Positions 19,857 to 28,012 are shown, counted from the first letter of the stretch. The stretch is DNA of 64,000 nucleotides from RPQJ01 sp963732375 (GCA_963732375.1 CAVSZE010000013.1:62001-126000); one strand, 5' to 3'. Program-made: numbers and translations. Notes: a model not told the origin generated them from the letters alone.

Positions 19857-20039
19857 CGATGGCCGGGAATTGTACGCGCCGGACCACCGACGATGGTGAC
19901 GGCCTGTCGGGACGGGCGTCGGCGCGGCAGCGCCCCGCAGCCCTTGCTAAGCCGTCACGGACCCGTGATCATCCATCGGTAACAGGACATTTCGCGGTCG
20001 ACGACAGTCCGCCGCACCGCCTTCATTTCGGAGACCACC

Positions 20040-20825
20040 TTGGCCGGGACCGCTACGGGCGCAGTCGCCTACGACGACGACTTCTACCAGCGCTATGTCG
20101 AAGGCATGGCCAGTTCCGCAGCGCACGTACTGCGCCTCGTCTACAGCTTCTTCCAGCCAGCCTCGATCCTCGACGTCGGGTGTGGCCGCGGCGCTTGGCT
20201 ACAGGCGGCCGGCAGGCTGGGGGCCGCCACGATGCACGGGATGGACGGGCCATGGGTCAAGGCTGGAGACCTGCTGGACCCGAGCATCGTCTTCACTCCG
20301 GTCGATTTCGAGAAACCCTTGCCCAGCCCGGGCCGGAGATTCGACCTCGCGATGTCGGTCGAGGTGGCCGAGCACATCTCTGAAAAGAACTCCGATGGAT
20401 TCGTCGACGCGTTGTGCGCAGCATCGGACGTGGTGCTGTTCGGTGCGGCCATCCGCTGCCAGGGCGGCGAGCATCACGTCAACGAGCAGCGGCAGTCGTA
20501 CTGGGTCGGCCGGTTCTCCGCCCGAGGATTCGACTGTTACGACGTGCTCCGAGCGGCTCTATGGGACGAGGAGGCCGTGAAGTGGTGGTACCGGCAGAAC
20601 ACGCTCCTGTTCGTCCGGAGGGGATCAACGGCGGTCGACGTCGAGACGCTGCGCGCTGCAGTGCGGCCGGTCATCGACATCGTCCATCCCGCGCTCTTCG
20701 AGTCGCGGGCGCTGAAGGCACGCCGCCTGGAGACCCCGACGCTCGGTGACTGTGCCAAGCTCATGCGCCGGTATGTGCGCAACGCGGGGCGCCGTGCGCT
20801 GGGACTCGGCGAACGCGGTTCCTGA
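20040..20825 (+). CDS. class I SAM-dependent methyltransferase
   Basis: 261 aa. The SAM-binding motif ILDVGCGRGAWLQAA (about 41-55) and the acidic FDLAMSVEVAEHI (about 101) are clear. The next motif region VLFGAAIRCQGGEHHVNEQ resembles methyltransferases found in cell-surface glycan loci. The start is TTG, chosen for a GGAG site about 8 nt upstream and full domain coverage; the next ATG (20106) would cut into the N-terminal helix. It is divergent from the GT4 gene with a 183-nt gap. Confidence 0.8.
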   Translation: MAGTATGAVAYDDDFYQRYVEGMASSAAHVLRLVYSFFQPASILDVGCGRGAWLQAAGRLGAATMHGMDGPWVKAGDLLDPSIVFTPVDFEKPLPSPGRRFDLAMSVEVAEHISEKNSDGFVDALCAASDVVLFGAAIRCQGGEHHVNEQRQSYWVGRFSARGFDCYDVLRAALWDEEAVKWWYRQNTLLFVRRGSTAVDVETLRAAVRPVIDIVHPALFESRALKARRLETPTLGDCAKLMRRYVRNAGRRALGLGERGS

Positions 20826-20993
20826 CGACTTCGCGATCGACGGCGACCAGCCCACTCTCGAATTCATCCGTGGGCATTCCCATGGCCGTACGGCGAGCGT
20901 GCTCGCCGTTGCCTCCGCCGGTCCTCCGCACCATGTGCTGCATGCTCGCGTATCATTCGCGTTAGACTTCGACGAAACCGAAGCATCGGTACC

Positions 20994-21680
20994 CTAGAAT
21001 CGGTAGCCGAACTCGGCGATCTCGCGCGCGCAGGCGGTCGCAACGCGATCCCGTGACTGCTCCGTGTAAAGTTCCTGATACGGCCGGCGATCCCTGCGAA
21101 CTCGGCGCTTCGCATCCAGCAGTTCAATCGGCTCGGGAAAACCGAGCCGCCGGGTCAGGTCCTCCAAACTCGCCTGCAGGTCCTCATACAGGTATACGCG
21201 GTCCACCGCGATTCTGCCGTCAATTGCGTAGTCATCGTAATTGGAGAGCAGACCCCTGCGCTCCAACTGGTCCATGAACCGGTAGAAATCCGGCAGCCTC
21301 TTCCTGCTGCGGTTCTCCCAGAAATAGGCCGAGACGACGCGGTCCCAGGGATTGCGTTCGAAGCAGAACTTGAAATACGAGTTCCAGGTCTGCTCGCCGA
21401 CCTTCGCGCGCAGTTCGCTGGCCGGCATGTGGTTCCAGAACCGCTCCTCGGGGCCGCGCCGCCAGCGACGGATCCGGTCGAGCAGCGAGGTGCCCGCCGG
21501 CGCGAGGTTGTTCGCCGGCCCCTGGTAACCAAGCGCGGCACGCTTCGGTTCGTCGCGATGGCCGATCTTCGACAGGATGTCGTTGCCGTCGCAGTAGCGC
21601 GACAGCGCGATCTCGGTGCTGGTGCCGGCCGTCTTCTTGGTCTTCAGGAAGATGAACCGGTAGCGGTGATTGACGATCAT
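20994..21680 (-). CDS. sulfotransferase family protein (first of three)
   Basis: 228 aa from ATG at 21680 with GAGG upstream; a longer in-frame form back to 21767 has an arginine-rich unconvincing N-terminus. The 5'-phosphosulfate loop FLKTKKTAGTSTEIAL (about 10-25) and the 3'-phosphate motif FERNPWDRVVSAYFW (about 105) match carbohydrate sulfotransferases of the sulfotransferase-2 type that use PAPS. It is the last gene of the lipoprotein-sulfotransferase run, separated from the second by 46 nt. Confidence 0.8.
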   Translation of the reverse strand: MIVNHRYRFIFLKTKKTAGTSTEIALSRYCDGNDILSKIGHRDEPKRAALGYQGPANNLAPAGTSLLDRIRRWRRGPEERFWNHMPASELRAKVGEQTWNSYFKFCFERNPWDRVVSAYFWENRSRKRLPDFYRFMDQLERRGLLSNYDDYAIDGRIAVDRVYLYEDLQASLEDLTRRLGFPEPIELLDAKRRVRRDRRPYQELYTEQSRDRVATACAREIAEFGYRF

Positions 21681-21726
21681 CGTGCGCGCCCTCGCGTTGC
21701 GGCGGGCCGCAGCAGATGGCCTGCCT

Positions 21727-22560
21727 TCATGCCTGGGCTCCGTGAGACGAATGTAATGCACGCGCAAGCGGCTTGTAGAGCACGCCGCGCTTCACCGCCG
21801 CCAGCGACCTCGCCAGGATCCTGCGCTGCGGGGCCGGGATTCGGGAGCGCAGCGCTGCCACGTCCACATCGAGCGTCGCGCCGTACTGCGCCAGCTGGCG
21901 AGGGTACACGGCGTCGCGCACGTGTCGATAGAGCTTTTCGTCCTCCACGTGGTGCGCACGGATCATTTCCACGGTTCGCGGATCGCCGAGGATCTGCTTC
22001 CGTATCGAGCTCGAAGCCGCCACGTTCCTGGCTCGGTAGGCGGCGTCGAACGCCGGGTCCCCGACCCAGCGTGCCAGCATCACCAGCGATTCGTCGAATC
22101 GCTCCTGCAGTCCGACGAACCCGACATGGCGCTCGACTACGTCGATCGCCCGAGCCGCGTCAGCGCCGGTCGGCCAGGACCCGCGGGTCCTCAGCAGGAA
22201 TCGTGTCTGGTAGTTGGCGTGCTTCTCGAGCCAGGGTTCGAAGTCCGAGGTTTCTTCCTTGTTGCGCCGGTACTGGTAGTGCGACACGCAACGTTCGACC
22301 GGGTCGCGCAGGAACAGGAAATAGCGAATCGAATCGCAGGCGGAAGCGAGGTCGCCGAGCGGAACCACGCCGTGTCCCGCGACGCTGCGCAGCCCGGGAT
22401 AGAAGCGGCGCGCGAATCGCAGGTCGTCCTGCGTGGCCACGCCTGTCGCCTGCAGGTCGCAGTGCCTGCCCGGAAACGACTGCCGCAGGATGTCGCACAT
22501 GGTCTGGCCGCCCGTCTTCATCACGTGCGCGTAGGCGATCAGGTCGCACCGCTTCGTCAC
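21727..22560 (-). CDS. sulfotransferase family protein (second of three)
   Basis: 277 aa. The N-terminal AHVMKTGGQTMCDILRQSFP (about 11-30) is the PAPS-binding loop and FLFLRDPVERCVSHYQYR (about 83) is the 3'-phosphate motif with the conserved Arg and Ser. The GTG start overlaps the stop of the third sulfotransferase gene. Low similarity to its neighbours suggests a different acceptor, not a recent duplication. Confidence 0.8.
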   Translation of the reverse strand: MTKRCDLIAYAHVMKTGGQTMCDILRQSFPGRHCDLQATGVATQDDLRFARRFYPGLRSVAGHGVVPLGDLASACDSIRYFLFLRDPVERCVSHYQYRRNKEETSDFEPWLEKHANYQTRFLLRTRGSWPTGADAARAIDVVERHVGFVGLQERFDESLVMLARWVGDPAFDAAYRARNVAASSSIRKQILGDPRTVEMIRAHHVEDEKLYRHVRDAVYPRQLAQYGATLDVDVAALRSRIPAPQRRILARSLAAVKRGVLYKPLARALHSSHGAQA

Positions 22561-23243
22561 GACGGGTCCCCCTCGTCGCCTGGTTCCGCGGACGGCACGC
22601 GCAGTTCGAGCCCCAGCGCGCGGCGCAGACGCCGCCACGGGCCGCGCCACGGCAGATTGCGGCGGCCCGGGTTCGCATGTGGCCAGGGTCGAGCGGGAAC
22701 GGGCGCCTGGAGGAAAGCGCACAGGCGGTCCCAGCCCCGCTCGCGAGTAGCATCGAACTCGAGAAACTGGCCGGGCCGTGAGGAGAAGTACTCCCGCACG
22801 GCCTGGTTGTGCGCACGATACGCGGCGAGCCACGCCTGCCGGCTCTGCTCGTCCCGTGACGGGTCGGCGTGCGACCCGAACATCCAAGCCCGCATCGGGC
22901 GGATGCGCCGGTTGCGGTAGAAACCAGTGCAACTCGCGATCCAGGGCTCGTCGTCGCGCACCGTCAGTATGTAGCGCGCGTCCGGGTACATCGCGTGAAT
23001 CTCCCGCCAGATCCGGAAGTACGGATTGTCGGTGAACGCGTCGAACATCTCGAAGGTCGGCAGGCGGAAGTCGCCGGCGTCGATCTGCCGGACCAGCGTC
23101 GCGCCGTCGTCGGCGCCTGGGTAGCTGCCGGGCGTGTCGCCGTTGACGGCGTGGTAGCCGAGAATGCGCAGCGCCTCGTAGAGCGAGGTCGTGCCGGTCT
23201 TGTAGAAGCCGATCCCGAACACCTTGCCGTCGTACTGCGTCAT
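22557..23243 (-). CDS. sulfotransferase family protein (third of three)
   Basis: 228 aa. GIGFYKTGTTSLYEALRILG (about 10-29) is the glycine/threonine PAPS loop of the sulfotransferase-4 group, which is different from the other two. YILTVRDDEPWIASCTGFYR (about 93) carries the second nucleotide motif. Its ATG overlaps the stop of the upstream lipoprotein gene, and its stop overlaps the start of the second sulfotransferase. All are one translation-coupled run. Confidence 0.77.
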   Translation of the reverse strand: MTQYDGKVFGIGFYKTGTTSLYEALRILGYHAVNGDTPGSYPGADDGATLVRQIDAGDFRLPTFEMFDAFTDNPYFRIWREIHAMYPDARYILTVRDDEPWIASCTGFYRNRRIRPMRAWMFGSHADPSRDEQSRQAWLAAYRAHNQAVREYFSSRPGQFLEFDATRERGWDRLCAFLQAPVPARPWPHANPGRRNLPWRGPWRRLRRALGLELRVPSAEPGDEGDPS

Positions 23244-24136
23244 GCCGGTCGCTTCCGCTCTTTTGCCTGCGCGAGGCGCGCAAGCTCGTCGGCGAGCGAC
23301 GTGAGACTGCGGCGCACTTTGACGCGCTGGTCCTGCGTGAGCGTTGCGTCGATTGCAGCGAGGAGTTCTATCGCTTCCGTGCGCCGGCGCTCGATCGCCG
23401 CGCGATACTGCGGCGTCCAGAGCTCGTCCGGGCGCGCGACCAGGGTCGTCATCCGTCGCGAGAACTCCTCGCCCGAGCCGCGGACAGCCAGCGCTGCCGC
23501 CAGCGCCTCCCGCCAGGCGCGGCGATTGTCCCGCCATTCCGCCATGAACGAACCAGCGCCGGCCGCCTGCGTGTCGACCAGCGCCCTCTGGCGAGCGTCG
23601 AGTCGACCGGTGAAGCGCTCGAGCGTGCGCCGCACCCGCTTCTGCCTGCGCTCGACCTGCTGCGCGGGCGTGTACTCGCCATACTCCTGCCATTCCTCCT
23701 CGTCCCGCTGCTCGAGATTCGCGAGCAACTCGACGACCTGCTGGTCGGTGAGCGTGCGCCCGATACCGATCGCAATGGGCGCCAGCCCGCTGCCGATTTC
23801 CTGCCAGAACACGTCGGTCTGCTTTATCGCCTTTTGCCACACGACGGCGTCGGCACTGGTCTCGACGGATCCAGCCAACCCATTCAGGAAAATCGCGTAA
23901 CGCTCCAGCTCGGATGCGCGGTGCTGCTCCAGGCCCTGGGCGAGCAACCTGTCGAGCTGCCTGGACTGCGCGTCATCGAGTGTGACCAGTCCCTCCACGT
24001 AGTAGGCAGCGATGGTGTCGAAGCGCGGGTAGACGATCCCGAGTCCGCAGCCGGCGAGCGCGAGCAGCACGACAATGACCACGCTGCGCGACACGCGAGC
24101 GTTCCAGCGTCGAGTCGTTGCTTCTGTGGCGCGCAT
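23240..24136 (-). CDS. lipoprotein of the DUF6279 type
   Basis: 298 aa. The signal sequence ends in LALAGC (lipobox, Cys about 30) behind a basic Arg-rich N-terminus. The rest is helical and highly charged (RDEEEWQEYGEYTPAQQVER and RRQKRVRRTLERF), with no recognised enzymatic motif. The family is common in gammaproteobacteria and uncharacterised. It opens the operon that continues into three sulfotransferase genes. Start ATG at 24136 chosen because longer in-frame extension lacks the signal. Confidence 0.75.
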   Translation of the reverse strand: MRATEATTRRWNARVSRSVVIVVLLALAGCGLGIVYPRFDTIAAYYVEGLVTLDDAQSRQLDRLLAQGLEQHRASELERYAIFLNGLAGSVETSADAVVWQKAIKQTDVFWQEIGSGLAPIAIGIGRTLTDQQVVELLANLEQRDEEEWQEYGEYTPAQQVERRQKRVRRTLERFTGRLDARQRALVDTQAAGAGSFMAEWRDNRRAWREALAAALAVRGSGEEFSRRMTTLVARPDELWTPQYRAAIERRRTEAIELLAAIDATLTQDQRVKVRRSLTSLADELARLAQAKERKRPA

Positions 24137-24147
24137 TGCCGGTGACT

Positions 24148-24837
24148 CTAGGCGGGGTCCGCCGCCGTGCCAAGCGGCTCGACCAGGTCGGCCCCCTGGT
24201 TGCGCGCGTCGTTCACCCGGCGGCTCACCGGTCGGACTTCGAGCCCGCCGCGCGACCAGGGAACGAGCGGCGTATCCATCACCGCGGCCGCGCCATCGGC
24301 GGGCCGCAGCCATTCGTCGCGTTGCGCCTCTGCGATGATCGCGGGCATGCGATGGTGGACATGCTCGAGTTCCGGGGAAGCCGGCACCGTGACGATGCAG
24401 CACGACTCGAGCGGCTCGCCGCTCGCCGGGTCGCGCCACGACTCCCACAGGCCCGCCATGCCGAACGGCTCGCGGTCCGCGAATCCTATGTAGAAAGGTT
24501 GCTTCACGGCGCCGCTTCGTTGCCACTCGTACCAGCCGTCTGCGAGCACCAGGCAACGGCGGCGCTTGTAGGCGCTGCGGAACGACGGCTTTTCACCCAG
24601 CGTCTCCGCGCGGGCGTTGATCATGCGCGCGCCGATCGACTTTTCCCGCGCCCAGGACGGCACCAGGCCCCAGTGCAGCATCGCGAGCGAGCGGTGTCCC
24701 GCGTGATCGGCGCGGACCGCTGCGATGAACTGAGTCGGCGCGATGTTGTAGCGCGGCTCGACCTGCGGCGCATCCGCGACGCCGAACAGGCGCACTACCG
24801 CCTCATGCGGAGAGTAGAAGGCGAATCGACCGCACAT
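24148..24837 (-). CDS. SOS response-associated peptidase (SRAP/HMCES/YedK family)
   Basis: 229 aa. Forms a covalent link to abasic sites in single-stranded DNA through the catalytic Cys2 of MCGRF. Other hallmarks are YNIAPTQ (about 30-36), RMINARAETL (about 71), LADGWYEW (about 98) and HHRMPAI (about 160). Protects against abasic-site damage. It lies 11 nt downstream of the lipoprotein on the genome, next to the ABC exporter on the same strand, with no clear functional link. Confidence 0.92.
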   Translation of the reverse strand: MCGRFAFYSPHEAVVRLFGVADAPQVEPRYNIAPTQFIAAVRADHAGHRSLAMLHWGLVPSWAREKSIGARMINARAETLGEKPSFRSAYKRRRCLVLADGWYEWQRSGAVKQPFYIGFADREPFGMAGLWESWRDPASGEPLESCCIVTVPASPELEHVHHRMPAIIAEAQRDEWLRPADGAAAVMDTPLVPWSRGGLEVRPVSRRVNDARNQGADLVEPLGTAADPA

Positions 24838-24846
24838 GGGCCGTGA

Positions 24847-25665
24847 CTACTCCCGCGTCCCGATGCCCCGCTCCAGCAGCCAGACGCTGCCCGCAAACAG
24901 CGCAGCGGCGGCCCCGGACATGATTGCGAACGCGAAGCTGACGCTCACGTCCGACACACCGAGGAAGCCGAACCTGAACGAGTTCACCATGTACAGGACC
25001 GGGTTTGCGCGCGAGGCGTGCTGCGCCCATTCCGGGAGCATCGTGATCGAGTAGAACACGCCGCCCAGGTAGGTGAGCGGCGTCAGGATGAATGTCGGTA
25101 TGAAGGTGATCTGGTCGAAGTTCTTTGCGAATATGGCATTGATCAGGCCACACAGCGAGAACACCAGCGCGGTCAGCAGCACGGCGGCGCAGACCAGCAC
25201 GATGTGCTCCACGTGCAGCCGGGTAAAGAACAGCGCGATCACCGTCACGACCAGCCCGACCAGCAGGCCACGCATCATGCCGCCAGCCACGTAGCCCAGC
25301 ACGATCAGCCAGTTCGGCAGCGGTGAGACCAGCAGCTCCTCGATGTGGCGGCCGAACTTTGCGCCGAAGAAGGACGACACGACGTTGCCGTAGCTGTTGG
25401 TGATCACGGACATCATGATCAGCCCGGGTGCGATGTACTGCATGTACGTGAAGCCGCCCATCTCGCCGATGCGACGTCCCACCAGGCTGCCGAAGATGAC
25501 GAAGTACAGCGTCGCGGTGATCGCCGGCGGCACCAGCGTCTGTCCCCAGATCCGGACGATGCGGCTGAATTCGCGAATGACGATGGTGCGAAACCCGACC
25601 CAGCGCCGGTCGGCCGTACTTGCCAGGACCCAGGTTCCGGCGACCTTGCCCGTAGCCAGACTCAT
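24847..25665 (-). CDS. yadH: ABC-2 type exporter permease (YadH-like)
   Basis: 272 aa integral membrane subunit. About six hydrophobic segments are visible from residue 37 to 265. The ABC-2 motif PTFILTPLTYLGGVFYSITM sits near residue 190. Works with the ATPase encoded just upstream, whose stop it overlaps by 4 nt. YadGH-type exporters have no settled substrate; drug, glycan or antibiotic export are all possible. Confidence 0.88.
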   Translation of the reverse strand: MSLATGKVAGTWVLASTADRRWVGFRTIVIREFSRIVRIWGQTLVPPAITATLYFVIFGSLVGRRIGEMGGFTYMQYIAPGLIMMSVITNSYGNVVSSFFGAKFGRHIEELLVSPLPNWLIVLGYVAGGMMRGLLVGLVVTVIALFFTRLHVEHIVLVCAAVLLTALVFSLCGLINAIFAKNFDQITFIPTFILTPLTYLGGVFYSITMLPEWAQHASRANPVLYMVNSFRFGFLGVSDVSVSFAFAIMSGAAAALFAGSVWLLERGIGTRE

Positions 25666-26612
25666 GCAACCACCGCGGTCCGGGCGAGCCCGGTCCCTGC
25701 ATCCCTGCCCTCGACCAGGCGCATGAAGAGCTCCTCGAGGCGGTTGGCCTTGTTGCGCATGCTGACGACTTCTATCCCCAGTGCGGTCAGCGCGGCGAAC
25801 AGGTCGTTCAGGTTCTGTTCCTTGCTCACTTCTGCCTCGAGCGAACCGTCGCTGGTCACCTTGAGCGCGTAACCGGGCAGTGCGGGCGGGCTCTCGAGCG
25901 GCTGGCGCAGGTTCAGAACGAACACTTCGTTGTGGAGCTTGCGCAGCACCGTCGTCATGCGGTCATGCTCGATGATCCGACCCTCGTCGATGATCGCGAT
26001 GTTGCGGCAGAGGTGCTCGGCCTCCTCCAGGTAATGCGTGGTCAGGATGATGGTCGTGCCTTCCTCGTTGATCTGCCTGAGGAATTCCCACATGGAACGG
26101 CGCACTTCAATGTCCACGCCCGCGGTGGGCTCGTCGAGGATCAACAGCCGGGGCTCGTGGACCAGCGCGCGCGCGATCATCAGCCTGCGCTTCATGCCGC
26201 CGGACAGCGTCCTCGAGATCGCGTCCCGCTTGTCCCAGAGTTGCAGCTTGTGGAGCCAGTGCTCGACGCGACCCTTCGCCACGGCGCGCGGCATTCCATA
26301 GAAGCCCGCCTGGTTGATGAGGATGGTCGTGACCTTCTCGAACTGGTTGAAGTTGATTTCCTGGGGAACCAGGCCGAGACAGGCCTTGGCAGCCTCCAGC
26401 TCGGTGTCGATGTCGTGCCCGAAAACGAATGCCTTGCCGGCGGTCTTGGTGACCAGCGAGGAAACGATGCCGATCGCCGTTGTCTTGCCGGCACCGTTCG
26501 GGCCGAGCAGCGCAAAGAAGTCTCCCTGCTCGACGTCGAGGTCGATGCCCTTGAGCGCCTGCACGCCGGTCTTGTACGTCTTGGCGAGCTGCCGCAGTGA
26601 AAGTGCTTTCAT
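25662..26612 (-). CDS. yadG: ABC exporter ATP-binding protein (YadG-like)
   Basis: 316 aa. Walker A GPNGAGKTTAIGI (about 36-48), signature LSGGMKRRLMIARA (about 142), Walker B LLILDEPTAGVD (about 162). The start MKALSLRQLAKTYKTG is the usual N-terminus. The C-terminal 60 residues (HNEVFVLNLRQ onwards) form the family's extra domain. Coupled to the permease gene by a 4-nt overlap. Confidence 0.92.
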   Translation of the reverse strand: MKALSLRQLAKTYKTGVQALKGIDLDVEQGDFFALLGPNGAGKTTAIGIVSSLVTKTAGKAFVFGHDIDTELEAAKACLGLVPQEINFNQFEKVTTILINQAGFYGMPRAVAKGRVEHWLHKLQLWDKRDAISRTLSGGMKRRLMIARALVHEPRLLILDEPTAGVDIEVRRSMWEFLRQINEEGTTIILTTHYLEEAEHLCRNIAIIDEGRIIEHDRMTTVLRKLHNEVFVLNLRQPLESPPALPGYALKVTSDGSLEAEVSKEQNLNDLFAALTALGIEVVSMRNKANRLEELFMRLVEGRDAGTGLARTAVVA

Positions 26613-26685
26613 GGGTGGCGCGTGGCGAGGCGGGGTGCGCAGCGTAACGGGGCACCGGGCCAGCGGCAACAAAGCCCATTCAGCA

Positions 26686-27327
26686 CTACCGGTCCATGAG
26701 ACAGATACCGGCGCAGTGTGCCCATTGCAGCGAGGTCGCCGAACCGGCCTGCGCGGCGCCGCGCAGCATCGACCAGAACTGCGAATGCGCGGGCCAGCGC
26801 GGCCCGACAACTCCGGGGCGGGCCGCAAGCAGCGCAATCCGGGTGGGGCCGGTCTCGTTGAGCTCGAGTTCCACGGTCGGGGACAGGCCGAAAGCGATGC
26901 GCGCGACCAGCGGCGCGCTTTCCGCCAGTCGCCATGCGGTAAAGAGCGCCCCGTGCGCGAACGCGACGCACCCGGCCAGGCGAGCGGCGCCCGGGCCGCC
27001 GCCGTTCGGCCGATCCTCCACCCTGTCCATATCGGCCAGAAATTCGGTGCCTGGCACCGAATTTCCGGTTGGAAGGCGCAACTCGAAGAGCGCGAACGGG
27101 CAACCGGCCATCCGCTCCCTGACGTCCGGGCCAGCACCCGCGATCTGCTGCCTCACGTCGTCCGTCCAGCCGAACAGGGGGTCCGAACAGGCGCCCGGTA
27201 TCAGCCCCAGTTCCAGGTACTGACGATTCAGGTCCGTCAGGTCGCGGCGCACCGAGCGGGTGAATATTCCCTCGGAAGCAGGGGCGCCAGGGAGCCAGCC
27301 CTGGCCATCGCTTGGGGTTCGAGTCAT
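26686..27327 (-). CDS. hypothetical protein divergent from the FlhC-like gene
   Basis: 213 aa, not recognised. Start ATG at 27327 follows a strong GGAGG site. No signal peptide or transmembrane segment. A tidy N-terminal half with FTRSVRRDLTDLNRQYLEL and a C-terminal end with paired Cys/His (WAHCAGICLMDR) stand out. Near residues 88-95 it encodes SVPGTEF, which comes from a REP-like palindrome lying inside the gene. It shares a 110-nt promoter region holding two palindromes with the FlhC-like gene. It may be a target or partner of that regulator; this is inference only. Confidence 0.6.
   Translation of the reverse strand: MTRTPSDGQGWLPGAPASEGIFTRSVRRDLTDLNRQYLELGLIPGACSDPLFGWTDDVRQQIAGAGPDVRERMAGCPFALFELRLPTGNSVPGTEFLADMDRVEDRPNGGGPGAARLAGCVAFAHGALFTAWRLAESAPLVARIAFGLSPTVELELNETGPTRIALLAARPGVVGPRWPAHSQFWSMLRGAAQAGSATSLQWAHCAGICLMDR
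27039..27065. repeat. REP-like inverted repeat inside a coding region
   Basis: Perfect inverted repeat: arm GAAATTCGGTGCC (27039-27051), a single T, arm GGCACCGAATTTC (27053-27065). The core GGTGCC/GGCACC with AATT flanks resembles repetitive extragenic palindromes scattered in many proteobacterial genomes, though here it is read through in the gene as part of NSVPGTEF. Copy number in this genome is unknown; no second copy was seen in this window. Confidence 0.7.
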
Positions 27328-27342
27328 GGCTTTATCCTCCAG

Positions 27343-27364
27343 ATATGGTCCAAACGGACCATAT
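27343..27364. promoter_or_regulatory. perfect palindrome O1, candidate operator
   Basis: Arms ATATGGTCC (27343-27351) and GGACCATAT (27356-27364) around a 4-nt spacer AAAC. The inner five bases match the core of O2. It sits 16 nt upstream of the minus-strand gene start. No T-run follows on either strand, so a terminator is unlikely. Confidence 0.75.
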
Positions 27365-27377
27365 TTGGTTATAGACT

Positions 27378-27409
27378 GCCATATATGGTCCTGTTGGACC
27401 ATATATGGC
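27378..27409. promoter_or_regulatory. perfect 14-bp-arm palindrome O2, candidate operator
   Basis: Arms GCCATATATGGTCC (27378-27391) and GGACCATATATGGC (27396-27409) around spacer TGTT. The centre lies exactly 40 bp from the centre of O1, about four helical turns, so one protein could bind both on the same face. It is 27 nt upstream of the FlhC-like ATG. A hairpin in RNA is possible, but the DNA symmetry shared with O1 favours a protein-binding site. Confidence 0.8.
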
Positions 27410-27436
27410 GAAAACAACAAGATTTGGGGGACCGCC

Positions 27437-28012
27437 ATGCGTATCACTGACTGTCGCTACGACCGCGACCGCCTGAGGCTCGCCGTAGCTTACCGACTGA
27501 TCGCCCACGAGGCGCGCACGCACACGATCAGGCATTGCACCGGCCTGTCCGGAGACCGTATTCGCAAGCTGTATCGGCACTATGCGCTCAATTCCCACGG
27601 CCCTGCAGTTCGCCGGCGCCGGGGTAAATCGCCCCGCCAGATGTCCTATTTCCGGCGCTCGGTGGAACACGAACTGCAGGCCGCGACGCTGGCGACGCTT
27701 CTGGACCATTGCGGGCTGCTGCAACGCACCCAGCGCCTGCCCGCCCCCAGGATCGAGGACGTCGCGTGCTTCTGCGACGTCTACGAAGCCTTTCTCTGCG
27801 TCTGCCCCTTGTCGCTGATTTCGTTCGAGCACGCGTGGTACCTCGGGCAGTCCCTCGCGCGGCGCGACGAATTTGTACTGGCGCGCTGCCCGGACTGCTA
27901 CGCGACCTGGATCCGCGACACGCTGGACCTGCTTCCCTGTAACTGCGCGAATTGCAGGTACGCGACAAGCCGTGCCGCAAGCGGGCCGGAGTCCCGCCGC
28001 GCGGATTGCTAG
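27437..28012 (+). CDS. FlhC-like transcriptional regulator, orphan
   Basis: 191 aa, close to FlhC length. The helix region RLIAHEARTHTIRHCTGLSG followed by RIRKLYRHYAL (about 17-50) resembles FlhC. C-terminal cysteines in ARCPDCYATW and LLPCNCANCRY (about 152-178) mirror the FlhC zinc site (CxxC...CxxC). FlhC normally works only as FlhD4C2 heterohexamer, yet no FlhD gene or flagellar gene is in this window. A GGGGGA ribosome site precedes ATG 27437. Probably a DNA-binding regulator of its own promoter region; target unknown. Confidence 0.65.
   Translation: MRITDCRYDRDRLRLAVAYRLIAHEARTHTIRHCTGLSGDRIRKLYRHYALNSHGPAVRRRRGKSPRQMSYFRRSVEHELQAATLATLLDHCGLLQRTQRLPAPRIEDVACFCDVYEAFLCVCPLSLISFEHAWYLGQSLARRDEFVLARCPDCYATWIRDTLDLLPCNCANCRYATSRAASGPESRRADC

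Noticed and set aside
20994..24136. Sulfotransferase run as a recent mobile island
   Set aside because: No integrase, transposase, tRNA junction or direct repeats were found near it, and base composition looks like the neighbours.
27378..27409. The 32-bp palindrome as a transcription terminator
   Set aside because: No T-run follows on either strand, and its core is repeated in a second palindrome 40 bp away, which favours an operator.
27343..27409. The palindromes as the known FlhDC box
   Set aside because: The enteric FlhDC consensus is longer, AT-rich and less symmetric; the GGTCC core does not match it.
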